Source: Vigna angularis
Lineage: Eukaryota > Streptophyta > Magnoliopsida > Fabales > Fabaceae
Assembly: GCF_016808095.1 (NCBI RefSeq)
Contig: NC_068979.1
Span: 27,795,960-27,859,959 of the forward strand
Length of the DNA: 64,000 nucleotides
Direction of reading: 5' to 3'
Position numbers and translations under genes: made by a program. Of this stretch, positions 12,416 through 23,387 are shown piece after piece; within the stretch, counting starts at the first letter, position 1, and the number at the start of each line of letters is the position of its first letter. Below the pieces are notes generated by a model. That model ran no database searches and had not been told where the DNA came from. It saw only the letters and a program-made list of their open reading frames with translations.

Positions 12416-13186
12416 GCAACAGTTTCACTTATCGTTGGATTTTATGCTATTGAAAGGTGAGATGGAACTATTAGCAGGTGTACATAAATTCTCATGTTGA
12501 AGACTTACAGAAACCAGAAAAAAAAAAACATCTTTTGTAAAACTTGGCCTCATGATTAAGATGATCGAAACTATGATTAAGACATGTGATAGTTGTGATT
12601 TTGAATAAAGATTTGCACAACATATCTAACTAATAGCTGATGTTTTATTTATAGGAATTAATCAAATAATTAAAAAAACATGGTATTTTTTAAAATCATG
12701 GGTTTTAAAGCGATACTATAGTATATTCTTCTACGTAGGACTATAGTTGTGCTCACAATTTTAATGATTCAAACATAACCTCAATCAATATCTTTCAGGC
12801 TCTTTCAAAGAAAATTAAATGGTTCTGTTCTATTAGAAAAAAAAACAATCATTTTCTTTTCTAGTGGACAGTGATGTACGTAAGGTCTGTTGCTAGTTAA
12901 TGTTTGTCGAACATGTTTGTTTAATTAAAAATAAGGCTTTTCTTGCTCCACACTAATAGTGTAAGTGTAAATAGTCTGTTAAGAGTTAAAATTGAAAGTT
13001 TAAATTACTTTTTCAGTTCTTTTATTTATGGTTGGATTAGTATTTTTGTTCCTTCGCTTATTTATGAACTTCAAATTAGTTAATTTATTTTTAATTGGTT
13101 CAGTTTGATTCCTTACTTTTCTGTTATTAAGCTAACAGTGTTATAATTTCAAACCATTCATAGATACCCAGCCGACCTTGGTCCCA
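12416..13186. other. 3' flank of the ClpS gene
   Basis: AT-rich spacer with an AATAAAG polyadenylation-like motif near 12605. No gene is seen. Confidence 0.5.
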
Positions 13187-13450
13187 TGCTTTATTTGATA
13201 AAAAACACAAACATACGGGAAATGAGAGTCAAATTGAGTTGATCACATACGATTTGGAAAGACTTAACAAAACCCTGAGTGCTGGGATGAAACTGGTTGG
13301 GGTCTACAAAAGGTCTCATGCTTTATTTGATAAAAAAAACATAAACATATGGAAAATGAGGGTCAAATTGAGTTGATCACATACGATTTGGAAAGACTTT
13401 ACAAAATCTTGATTGTTGGGATGAAATTGGTTAGGGCATACAAAAAGAAT
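13187..13450 (-). repeat. Tandem duplication of ~134 bp within retroelement debris
   Basis: The block TTATTTGATAAAAAA...GATCACATACGATTTGGAAAGACTT...GGGATGAAA occurs twice, starting near 13190 and 13323, with few differences. The two copies are adjacent and in the same orientation. On the minus strand both read as the same piece of the neighbouring gag-like remnant. Confidence 0.8.
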
Positions 13451-14150
13451 GAACAACAATCACTCTCAAATTCAATAAAGGAAAGGAAACTAAAATACTC
13501 GTACACAAAAATGAAGTTGTCTTCCTTCTCACCAAGACGGAAAAACACCTTGTCGTTAGAAGAATAAGGAAGGACGATGAGCCTGTCAATGAAAGTAGTC
13601 ATCAGTTTGACTACACTCACATTTGTAAGGAGTTCAGAGATGTAGAAGGTCACCTTGTCCTGGATCTAGGTACATCTAGGGTCCATAATAAGAGAAAATT
13701 GCTCATACATTTTGGTTGCTAAAGTAGGTGGCTCAGCAAGCACCACAGGTAGCCTAGACTTCTTACCTCGCACCACCTGTTTCTTTTTCATTTAGGGAGC
13801 CTAAAAAATGACCCTTAAAAGAAACCACTAAAGGAGGAGCGAAAATGAAAGGCTCTAGTAAGAAAACCCTTTCGTTAAAAGAAAAGGAAGAAGAACCCTC
13901 ATAGGAGTAGTTTTCCTAGTCAGCAAGGAGTGGCGACAACCATAATCGATATCAGGAGAAGAATAAGAAGACATGTCTATGACAGCAAGCAGACTCAAAG
14001 AGAAGACAAGAAGACACAAACTCACAAACTCAAGACAAGCGCGAATACCGCTCGAAAAATGGAGTAAAGAATGCTCAAAAAGGATGCTTGAAGTGTAATA
14101 AGGATGAAGAATGAAATTAGTTATAAAAGCAAGTTTAAAATGAAGCAACC
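13330..14150 (-). pseudogene. Decayed Ty3/gypsy-type gag-like region
   Basis: The minus-strand frame around 13399-13653 contains an FFRLGEKEDNFIFVYEYFSF segment followed by a FIEFESDC stretch. This resembles, from memory, the 'putative gypsy-type transposon' region found ahead of pol in some plant Ty3 elements. An upstream minus frame (13855-14148) begins a Ser/Leu-rich stretch with MSSYSSPDIDY. Stops and shifts interrupt the region and no protease, reverse transcriptase or integrase is near, so it is a fragment. The assignment rests on weak similarity. Confidence 0.35.
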
Positions 14151-14159
14151 TTTTGTCAA

Positions 14160-15535
14160 GAGATGTTTTGTTTTAGAGCATAACATTTGGCGTTTTGTTC
14201 TCCTAGTTCAACCGTTGTGATGTAACTACGTCAACCTCGACCAAAACCATTCAAAGTAAAAAGATGTTTCGCACTGCAAGGCAATCATTATGACGTTTCA
14301 GAAACCCCCTCATTAATACTTAATAGTCACCAATAAAGTCATCATTAACTCGATAAATCGAACAAAGCCGACCAAGCTGGTAGCACCCAAAAGAGTCTGC
14401 CGAAGTTGGTAGCACTAAGTCGACCCAAGTCGACAATACAAAACAAAGACTACCTTTAGGCAACAACACTCGAACAACCCGAACAACCCGACCAACCAGT
14501 CGATCTACCTACAAACACTACAAGTTGGCCACAACTCGACCAAGAGATCAATCACAGCCAAAATACATCTATTAGGGATATATTCACATATTAACGACAA
14601 TAGTAAATAATCTTCCCAGTTTAATTTTGTTGTTATTATTTATGGTAAGATATCACAATGTTATTATTATCTATTTGTGATAAATGTTATTTTAATGATA
14701 TTATTCGATATCATAACATAGGTCAAAGATCCAAAACATCATATAAATACAATTGGTATTCCTTAGGAAATACTCCTTCACTCTTATACTTATTCTCTCT
14801 TATTCACAAGATTGCAAGTATTTTATTAATTTGAGCATCAAAAAGTTTGTCCAGGTATATTTTCCCTCTTGTTCCAACCCTAGGATACACCTTTGTACTT
14901 CTTCATCGGATGGACACCATTCTTTATCTTTTCCTTTTCCCATTAACGGAGTTCACACTTCTTTCATAACTTCTTTCTCTCTTCTTGACACAATAATTCT
15001 TTAATTTTTTGGAAGTTATCTTGCATCTTCTAAATCATCATTCGATGTTCGCTAGCCAATTTCTCCAAACAGGTATTGTTCCTTCCATGATTTCCCCTTT
15101 AGATCTGACAAGTTGGACTAAATTGGTAAAACCCCAAGAACTTAGAGAAAAACTAGACGGAAAAGAACTAACAAAAATTCGCATTATGAATTATTCACTA
15201 TTAGTTGTAAGCCAAAGCTTCCAAAAAAAATCCTTATGCTGAAGCTTTCAAGGCAAACAACATAAAAATACCCATATGGATGAATTCAATTTTTGTTCTA
15301 AGGCTAAACTTAGAACGAAATCTAAATTTAATGGACGAGTCACAAAAATCTAAATTTAATATTTAGACAACTTGTGAATTATATCAGTCTAAATTGGAAC
15401 CAATGACACAGTATATTGGAAAATGATATATTGATTAAATTTATTATTAAATTATAAAGAATAAGATTTTACTATTGTGAAAAAGTATATGGGTCAGGTT
15501 TACCTTATTCAATTGAATAAGATCAACTTTATATT
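14160..15535. other. Possible LTR-derived non-coding stretch and spacer
   Basis: From 14200 to 14540 the sequence is rich in TCGACC/CGACCAA words. It then carries a repeated GATATCATAAC/GTGATAAATGTTATT-type AT block (14580-14720) and a TATAAATAC motif near 14743. The layout resembles the promoter end of an LTR adjoining the gag-like remnant, but no matching second LTR or target duplication was found. 15010-15535 is AT-rich spacer. Confidence 0.3.
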
Positions 15536-16208
15536 GGGAGTTACTCCCTCCACCACCACACACCGCTTGTTGCACCTCCCTATTTCATTTTTGCCCTTCA
15601 ATTAACAGATGTCAACATCCGTGCACTGATGTCAACATCCGTGCACTGATATCAACATTCGTGCACGAATATCGAGTTTTGCAAAACTTTCTCAATAGCA
15701 TGTGAATAGAACTCCACAAATCTGTAACCCTCTGATACAAATCGTCGATCCGAACGGTTTTGTTCTCATCGCTGGATCCGTTCTGATGCTGTGGTGCGGG
15801 ATGTGCGATGACGCGTACTGGTGGTGATGGACAAGCATGTACGGCGCCGACACGTAATGCTTGGAGGCCGCATGTGTTGCGGCATTACCATGGCCGCTGG
15901 ATACGAAGCTATCTCCAAACCTTAATAAGTGCTTTTAGAGTAGTTAAGGACTTTGGAAATATTTCCAAACCGAATGCTATGCAACATGCTCCTCTGAAAC
16001 TTTTGTATACAACCTTTTCATGGTGGATTCTTTAACAGTAAAACCTTAATAAGTGCTAACTAATATGGGTATGAAAAATATAATTAAGAGGACAAATTTT
16101 ATAATTATGTTCTTAATAGAGATTGTGAGAATGTGTAAAATATTTTTGAAATAAAAGAAAAGTAAAGAGGTGTTGGAGGCTTATGGGATAGTGGAGGGAG
16201 CAACACCC
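15536..16208. mobile_element. Non-autonomous Mutator-like element with GC-rich interior
   Basis: The left end reads GGGAGTTACTCCCTCCACCA; the reverse complement of the right end reads GGGTGTTGCTCCCTCCACTA. The termini are therefore inverted repeats that stay similar for roughly 50-60 bases. Outside them, CTTTATATT (15527-15535) and GTTTATATT (16209-16217) match at 8 of 9 positions, the 9-bp target duplication of MULEs. The 673-bp interior has no transposase. At 15735-15910 it is markedly GC-rich in an AT-rich neighbourhood, as when such elements capture gene fragments (Pack-MULE); I do not recognise the source. Confidence 0.75.
15608..15667. repeat. 20-bp tandem triplet inside the MULE
   Basis: GATGTCAACATCCGTGCACT starts at 15608 and 15628 identically and at 15648 with two changes. 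It lies just inside the left terminal repeat. Confidence 0.85.
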
Positions 16209-16217
16209 GTTTATATT

Positions 16218-17295
16218 TTCTCTATCTTTAATCATTCGAAATTTTAGTTTAAATTGGTCCAATTCATATATTGGTAAGAATTTGTGACCTGGCACGCACT
16301 AACATTGCCAGGTACCATTTGAAAGTAAAAACGGTACTCGACCTAACTGCAAGTCAATTTATGACCCTATGTGGAAGTTGTCTTTGCCAACCAAACGAGG
16401 CTTCTGATAAAACCTAAATTCTAACATAAAGATAAAATTAACATAACAAATCTAATCAAATTCATCCACTCAAAACTAATCGGATAAAAGAACTAAATAC
16501 TCACTAATTGAGTAACTAAAGAACCACTTAAAGTCCCCATCACCTTTTACTTTTCACAATTAGCGAACAAAAGCTAAAGTAATTAGTCATGATAGCAATA
16601 GCATGACCTCAGACTCAAGCCACTTTTTGTCCCACAAATGTTCAACATCATGGAGTGCCTAAGTCTGTCCCATTCCTCTGATCATTATTCTTACATGCGA
16701 TGTCTTATCCTAATATCTTTTAATTAGGTCAACCCTTAGAAGGACAATACAAAAGACCGGCGTTTTATCATAAGCTAAAAAAACAAATTTTAAAGAAACT
16801 ATTATTTATAGATTAAAATAGATATTTGATAATATTTAATAAACACATTTTATATTAATGAGTAGTCATAGGAAGTAAAAGATACCATTTGACTGGTTTC
16901 GCACACACTAATCGCGCTTATCCCAATAATAACACCTACACTTAAGTCTCGTAATCAACCACCGATGAAAGTAGCTAGATAGCACACTCATCACAACCAC
17001 CTTTCGGCTTTCCCAAGACCAAACAAGAAAAACAAACACTAATTATGAACGAATAAAATAAACCAAACGTTGCTATTTTTTCACCCCAAAGCACCAAGCT
17101 TATGATACTATCTCATTCTTAAACAACATGCAATTCAATGCCAAAATAAGTTTCTTCAAATCATCCAAACCTTCTCCTATTTTCACTTCATTTTGTTAAT
17201 CCAATAACCTTTACGTGAATCCTTCCCATCCCAAAATAAAAACCCCATTCATACCCAAATTCTCATAGCTTCACGTCACACTTTCTTTCGCTCCA
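16218..17295. other. Upstream flank of the aspartic protease gene
   Basis: AT-rich spacer changing to a C/T-rich leader near 17150-17295. No clear TATA box and no gene are seen. Confidence 0.45.
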
Positions 17296-18750
17296 ATGGA
17301 ACCTCTTACTTACCTCTTCTTTCCTCTTTTTCTTCTAGGCTGTTTCTCTCCGTTAACACTCTCACGAACCACACGCCACACTCCCAAAACGACACTCCTC
17401 GACGTCGTTTCCTCGCTTCGAAACGCGCACAATGCCGTCGCTTCACCCCATTACCACCCTCTCCAACAACAGCAAGAACCCTCTCCTCTATCGTCGTTCG
17501 CTGTTCAGCTACATTCCCGTGCCTCAATTCAAAAACCCTCGCACAGAGATTATAAATCCCTAACCCTTTCTCGTCTCGAACGCGACTCAGTCCGAGTCAG
17601 GGCTCTGCAAACTCGTTTAGATCTTGCTTTGAACCGCGTCTCGAACTCGGATCTCCTCCCGGCCGAGTCACGCCCCGAGTTCGAAGCCAACGCACTCCAG
17701 GGCCCAATCGTCTCGGGAACGAGTCAGGGAAGCGGTGAGTACTTCCTCCGAGTTGGAATCGGAAAGCCACCTAGTCAAGCCTACGTGGTTCTTGATACAG
17801 GAAGCGACGTCAGTTGGATCCAATGCGAGCCATGCTCCGAATGCTACCAACAATCCGACCCCATATTTAGCCCGCTTTCGTCCTCTTCCTACTCGCCGAT
17901 CCACTGCGACGCCCCGCAGTGTAAATCCCTCGACCTCTCCGAGTGCCGCAACGGAACCTGCCTCTACGAAGTCTCATACGGCGACGGATCTTACACTGTG
18001 GGCGAGTTCGCAACGGAGACTGTCACTCTCGGCGCATCGGCAGTATCCGGCGTCGCCATTGGCTGCGGCCACAATAACGAAGGACTATTCGTTGGCGCTG
18101 CTGGTCTGCTCGGTCTCGGCGGCGGAAAACTCTCGTTTCCGGCGCAGGTCAATGCGACTTCGTTTTCGTACTGTCTCGTGGACCGTGACTCCGACGCCGT
18201 TTCCACTCTTGAATTCGACTCGCCGATGCCGCGTAACGCTGTCACCGCGCCGCTGTTGCGGAACCCCGAGCTCGACACGTTCTATTACCTCGGTTTGAAA
18301 GGAATCAGCGTTGGCGGAGAGACTCTCCCGGTACCTGAGTCGAGCTTCGCTGTCGATGCCACCGGAGGAGGCGGCATCATTGTCGATTCCGGCACGGCCG
18401 TGACACGGCTACGGAGCGAGGTGTACGACGCGCTCCGCGACGCGTTCGTGAGGGGGGCGCAGGGGTTGCCGAAGGCGAACAGTGTGTCGTTGTTCGACAC
18501 GTGCTACGACTTGTCGTCGAGGAACACTGTGGAGGTGCCGACTGTGTCGTTTCATTTTCCTGAGGGGAGGGAGTTACCGTTACCGGCGAAGAATTACCTG
18601 ATACCGGTTGACTCGGTTGGGACATTTTGCTTCGCGTTTGCACCAACGACGTCGTCGTTGTCAATCATTGGGAACGTGCAGCAACAAGGGACACGTGTCG
18701 GTTTCGATATCGGTAACTCGCTCGTTGGATTCTCTGCCAACAGCTGCTAA
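17296..18750 (+). CDS. ASPG1: Secreted A1-family aspartic protease (ASPG1-like)
   Basis: Pepsin-like endopeptidase of the plant nepenthesin/CND41 (A1B) group, 484 residues in one uninterrupted exon, as usual for this subgroup. Residues 1-22 form a hydrophobic signal peptide, followed by a prosegment with an LSRLERDSVRVRAL block. The mature region starts around the GSGEYFLRVGIGKPP motif. The two catalytic motifs are present: DTGS at 167-170 and DSGT at 364-367. The nepenthesin-type insert is Cys-rich (CEPCSECYQQ), and the flap region carries YGDGSYTVGE. The C-terminus has the ψψG motif SIIGN and ends in Cys. The layout matches ASPARTIC PROTEASE IN GUARD CELL 1 of Arabidopsis, tied to drought response (known for that protein; orthology inferred). 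The coding region is much GC-richer than its flanks; antisense open frames over it are shadows. Confidence 0.93.
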   Translation: MEPLTYLFFPLFLLGCFSPLTLSRTTRHTPKTTLLDVVSSLRNAHNAVASPHYHPLQQQQEPSPLSSFAVQLHSRASIQKPSHRDYKSLTLSRLERDSVRVRALQTRLDLALNRVSNSDLLPAESRPEFEANALQGPIVSGTSQGSGEYFLRVGIGKPPSQAYVVLDTGSDVSWIQCEPCSECYQQSDPIFSPLSSSSYSPIHCDAPQCKSLDLSECRNGTCLYEVSYGDGSYTVGEFATETVTLGASAVSGVAIGCGHNNEGLFVGAAGLLGLGGGKLSFPAQVNATSFSYCLVDRDSDAVSTLEFDSPMPRNAVTAPLLRNPELDTFYYLGLKGISVGGETLPVPESSFAVDATGGGGIIVDSGTAVTRLRSEVYDALRDAFVRGAQGLPKANSVSLFDTCYDLSSRNTVEVPTVSFHFPEGRELPLPAKNYLIPVDSVGTFCFAFAPTTSSLSIIGNVQQQGTRVGFDIGNSLVGFSANSC

Positions 18751-19769
18751 TGAAAGGGTGGGTGTAAGCGTATGACAGAAGAATCTCGTGATTACTTTTA
18801 TTTGTATTTAAATTAATTTAATATTTTGTTTTTCTAATTTGTAATGTAACGGTGGGTAAGGGTAATTGGGTAAAAGCATTTCTTTTTTCAATTGTAACGT
18901 GTGGGCCCATTTGGATAAGGTACAATGTAAGTTGGGCCAGCCGAATGGTGCTAAATTGTAGAATTAGTGAGTGAGGAAGTGGTGCTTATGCAATGGCGAG
19001 GGTTGCCTGAGAATTACTTTTAAAACACGAATTACAAAATTAAAACAAAAATATGCATTTTTTTTATACAAATGGTATTTTAAATTACAATAATTCAGAA
19101 ATTTCTCATGATTTATTTTTTTTAAATTGAACCTAAAAGATAAAAAATAAAGCCCATATGATGGTAAATGGAGTGCTATTATTGTTATAGAGATGGCAGA
19201 CATTAAGATACACCAATTCAAGCAAGTCACGGGTTTTCCGTTTCTCAGGGCCAAATGGAAATAGCTTCTTTAACCGCATATATAAATTTAAAATGTGAAA
19301 TTGATATAGTGAATAAAATTGTTTATTTCCTTTTAATGGCTTGATTTCTGGGAAATAAAAAGAACAGTAAAAAAATAAACAAAAAATACTAGTATTTTAT
19401 ACTAGTTTACTTAAACTCGCGAAAACTATATCCAATCTCTTAGTGTCAACTTAAGATGGTAGGATTTCCTTGTAAGCAAAATTTTATTTGCATTTACAAA
19501 TATGACTCACAGTAGATAAAAGTAAAAAGATAAAGAATGCGGAACAGCATATTAGAAGTCTCTAATTGAAGAAATACAATTAAAAATACAATAATTAATT
19601 GACATTCAATCTCAAGTATTATAATCTTTAGATTCAATCTTAATTCTAAATAAGAATTATAATTCAAAAGAGAGAACATATATTTAGAGGTCGTGATTTT
19701 GTGAGTTTTTAACTCCCAAATAATCAAATGAAAACATTGTTTGTGATAGCAACCATCCAAGCAAGGATG
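18751..19769. other. 3' flank of the protease gene, no gene seen
   Basis: AT-rich. A G/T-rich 3' leader runs to about 18960. Open frames here are short and unrecognised. Confidence 0.5.
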
Positions 19770-20439
19770 GTCTAAAGCTAGAAGAGGGCTATGTTGAATG
19801 GTCTCTTAGGAGATGTAAGTGTGGAATATGGTTGACAAAGGGACATGGAATGCAGAAGTAATAGTTGGAAGAGGAAGAAAGCTCACTACCTTAGACAATG
19901 ATATGAAGGTGGTGTGGTGTTTATGTTAGGTCAACTTTAAGAGGAATGTGACTAGAGAGGTTTCATGAGCTGTTTTAGTCTTGATCTTAAGATGATTAGT
20001 ATGACAAAAAATGGGCAGCATAACATTACTCAATATCAAAGATGATTACAAGAGAGGAGACACCTCTATTTATAGACTAAAGGTGTCTCCTAAAACCAAA
20101 ACTTTGCATGTTAACCCTACCAAGCATGTTTTGGCCGAAAACAGTGGCCATTTAAAGAATGAACAAGTATCCAGAAATCCTCTCTAATGAGAAAAGGACA
20201 TGTAGCCACTCATAAAGCAAAATCTTTTCCACTCCTAGAGTACCATTAGTCACTACTAAAGAAAAATCATCTCTAATGAAAGCATGACGCATGGTACATA
20301 CTTTCCACATGGTTTGGATGTCCAACTAAAGAAAAACCCTACATTAATTAGGCCTTAATACAAACCTTAAACAAACCTACATTACTTGGTCGAAATACAT
20401 GGCTTAAATTATTCTTCATTCTCCATGATGGCCCAAGTG
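19770..20439 (-). other. Probable LTR or untranslated end of the gypsy remnant
   Basis: It adjoins the 3' end of the pol remnant. On the minus strand it holds a promoter-like CTATAAATAGAGGTGTCTCC (near 20065-20084), as expected in an LTR U3/R region. No partner LTR was found, so its limits are approximate. Confidence 0.4.
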
Positions 20440-21165
20440 AAGAGTTTAACTTCACCTTCTGATGATGGCTTTTCTAGCAAAAGATTGGTCATGCTTCTTG
20501 TGATAGGACCCTTGGTTAGGAGTTTGTCATCGTCTATTCCCTCTTAAAAAGGATTTGACCTCAAATTAAGAGGTTCTTCACCTTCAACATGTTTCAAATC
20601 ACCTACAAAAGGAGTTAGATCACAAACATTAAATGTAACACTCACATCATATTTAGTTGGCAACTCTAACCTATATGCATTGTTGTTAATTCTTTGAAGC
20701 ACTCTAAAAGGTCTATGACTAAGAGAATTGAGTTTGGATCTCCTTTGTTTTAGAAATCTTTCTTTTTCTTAAATTGAGCCAAACCCAATCTCCCTCTTCA
20801 AAAACCAACTCTCTTTTCCCTTTTTTATTGTTTTTGGCATATCTCTCGGTTTGGTGTTGAATTTGTGACTTAACTTTGTCATGTATTTTCTTCACAAATT
20901 CGGACCTAAATACTCCTTCCTTATTAATGAAATCACTAGGATTTGGGAAAGATATGAGGTTTAAAAGAGTGAGAGGATTTAAGCCATACAGAACCTTAAA
21001 AGGAGACATCTTTGTGGTCTTGTGAACCACCTATTATATGAAAACTCAATATGGAAAATATACTTATTCCAAAATTTGTGGTTTTCTTTCAAAATAGCCC
21101 TCAACATGGTTGCTAAAAACCTATTCACAACCTCAGTTTGCCCATTGGTTTGAGGTGACTAGAGG
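20440..21165 (-). pseudogene. Ty3/gypsy integrase C-terminal remnant
   Basis: On the minus strand 21165-21045 encodes QTNGQTEVVNRFL, the integrase core motif around its last catalytic region. After a frame break near 21030 the reading continues with HKTTKMSPFKVLYGLNPLT, then a FVEEGDW-type stretch (LVFEEGDWVWLNLRKR) characteristic of the plant gypsy integrase tail. The next 250 bases carry a degenerate NDNAYRVDLP/VSVTFNVCDL-like pol terminus. Protease, reverse transcriptase and RNase H are missing, and the frame break makes the piece non-functional. Confidence 0.8.
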
Positions 21166-23387
21166 TGAAAAATTGAAGCTTGGTTCCTTTCAACTTAAAT
21201 GAGGCTTACTCCGTTTGACTCCAAATTTGAGAGTTTGAATTTGAATTTCTCCTTTTCTTTTTCTAGATAATTTAAGGGTTTCTTGACTTATGAATAAAGA
21301 CTTTCATCTCTTGCATTTGAACTTTGAGATTAGTAAAGAAATGTTGACAAAATTGGGTCATTCTACTTGTCTTAAAGTTCTTTCTAGAGTAGTTCTCTCT
21401 TTTAGATCTCTTTAGTTTCCTTATTTAGGAGTTAGCCTCACATCTCTTTAAGAACTCTCCATAGCCGAACCAAAAACCACCAAACCTCTTATTCAGTGGT
21501 GTTTTGGACAGGTGACAAATCTTAGTGGTGATTTTCTTCTTTTTTTTTATTTGGAAAGGGTCTCCTTGCTGTTGTGAAGGAAGAAATTCACTTGCCAAAG
21601 ACTCTTCCACGCTTAAGTCAGTAAGAGATTATTTTAGAATTGAATGAGAGTGATTGTTTATGAAGTGAATATTCATCGAAGAATACTAGTTATATTTATA
21701 GGATCAACATGTGAACTTATATTTCTATTACAATAATACTTATATAAAAAGTATAATAACAATATAATAAATAATACAAAATGATAAATAAAAACCAATA
21801 TACTAAACTACATTTAGTTATAATATGTAAATGTAACCCAATAACTTGAAAAACATTATTGAGTCGTGTTCTTTTATATACTATTAGACAAGATACAAAT
21901 ACCATAATTCATTTATATTTCACTTGTTTATATATTTATCTCTCAGATACTTTAAAATTAATTATCTTCAAATCCTAAATAAATATCTAGATAATATTTG
22001 AAAAACAAAAATAAAATATAAATATACAAAGTACAAATTTTGACTTAGAATCAGTTAACCTTTAAATCATAACAGTTTCTAATAAAATAAATTAAATAAT
22101 TATTACATATTAAATTATTTATCTATTAACAATTTATGAAAATACTCCATGTTTCTTAGATGTGTTATTAACATTTATATTCTAGTAAATTATTATATAT
22201 AATTGAAGATTATTATAGTTAATTATAACAACCGGTAAAAAAAATTAAATCATTTAATTTTTAAAAGGTATAAAATTTAAAGCTATTGAAATATGCTTTT
22301 TCTTTAAAAGCCACACAACCTAATTAATATTTTAAATTTTTCAAACCAGCTTGACCACCATTATGCAATTAGGTAGATTCTTCCATTTTTCTTATATTGA
22401 TATTATTACACCGACAAAGGTCTCATATTTGCTTATGCAATAATGAGTACTCATAAGTCTCACCATGCCACTGCCAACCATTAACTTCATAACACCTTCT
22501 GCCTCATACGCATGGCAATACTACAATCATGGCGCGTGGCAAAGTTTCCTTCTTTCTCTCTCTTCTTATTTTACTCTCTGAAATTTCCTACCCCAACTTC
22601 CTCTATTAGCCGTTGAGAGTATTTCAGTTTGGATTTACCCTCCATTTTCACAACATTCTCTGTTCTCTCATTACTGTTTTTAAATACTATTTATTGTTCA
22701 GTGCCCCCATCTAAAGTTTTGGCCTTTGCCTTTTATGATGATCCATTGATCAAGTTGATGTATCTCTTTCTCTCTCTAGAACAAGCTGCTATGTTTCTTC
22801 TTCTCTGGACTCACCCTCATTCTCTTCCAATTGTTTCACTACCAACAATTAGGTACCTTTGCCACACTGTACTCTCTATTTGTTCGATTACAATCACCGT
22901 TTTCAGTTTGTTTTAGTGGTCTTATTCTGTCTTGCCCCCTTAATTACTCTTTACTGGAAAACAAAACATCAGAAGTCAAAATCACTTCTTTCTTTCTTTT
23001 TCTGATTACCCCTTTAAAGAAAAAAATATCACATAAGGGCATAAATTTTTCCTTTTTAATCATGATTAAAAAAAATCTTCTTTCTGGCTCTACATTGTGG
23101 GGGGAAAACATTCTTTCTTTTGTTTTTTTTTATAATTTTTATTGATTTTGCTTACCCCAGATGAACAAAAGTGAAAACGTCTGTTTTTAGCAGTTTACTC
23201 TCTGGCATAGTTTAGTTTTTCCACTTGTTCATTTTCTATGATTGTGATCTGTATGTAGATACCACAATAACCTTTCCTTTGTGATTTTTTTTTATGATGA
23301 GTAGTGAGAGGTGAAGCATTATAGTTTTTGTTTTGAGAAAATGCATTGTGGAGCTCCATAGAAGTGATAGAGATTTGGTGGCAAGAA
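21166..23387. other. Intergenic spacer and leader of the CTL gene
   Basis: No recognised gene. 21700-22400 is very AT-rich. 22430-23380 is T/C-rich with several splice-like sites and may contain a 5' untranslated exon of the downstream gene. Short hydrophobic frames here (for example 22629-22916) look fortuitous. Confidence 0.4.

Noticed and set aside
17668..18664. Several antisense and +1 frames over the aspartic protease
   Set aside because: GC-rich coding sequence produces long shadow frames; none has a motif, whereas the main frame has both catalytic motifs.
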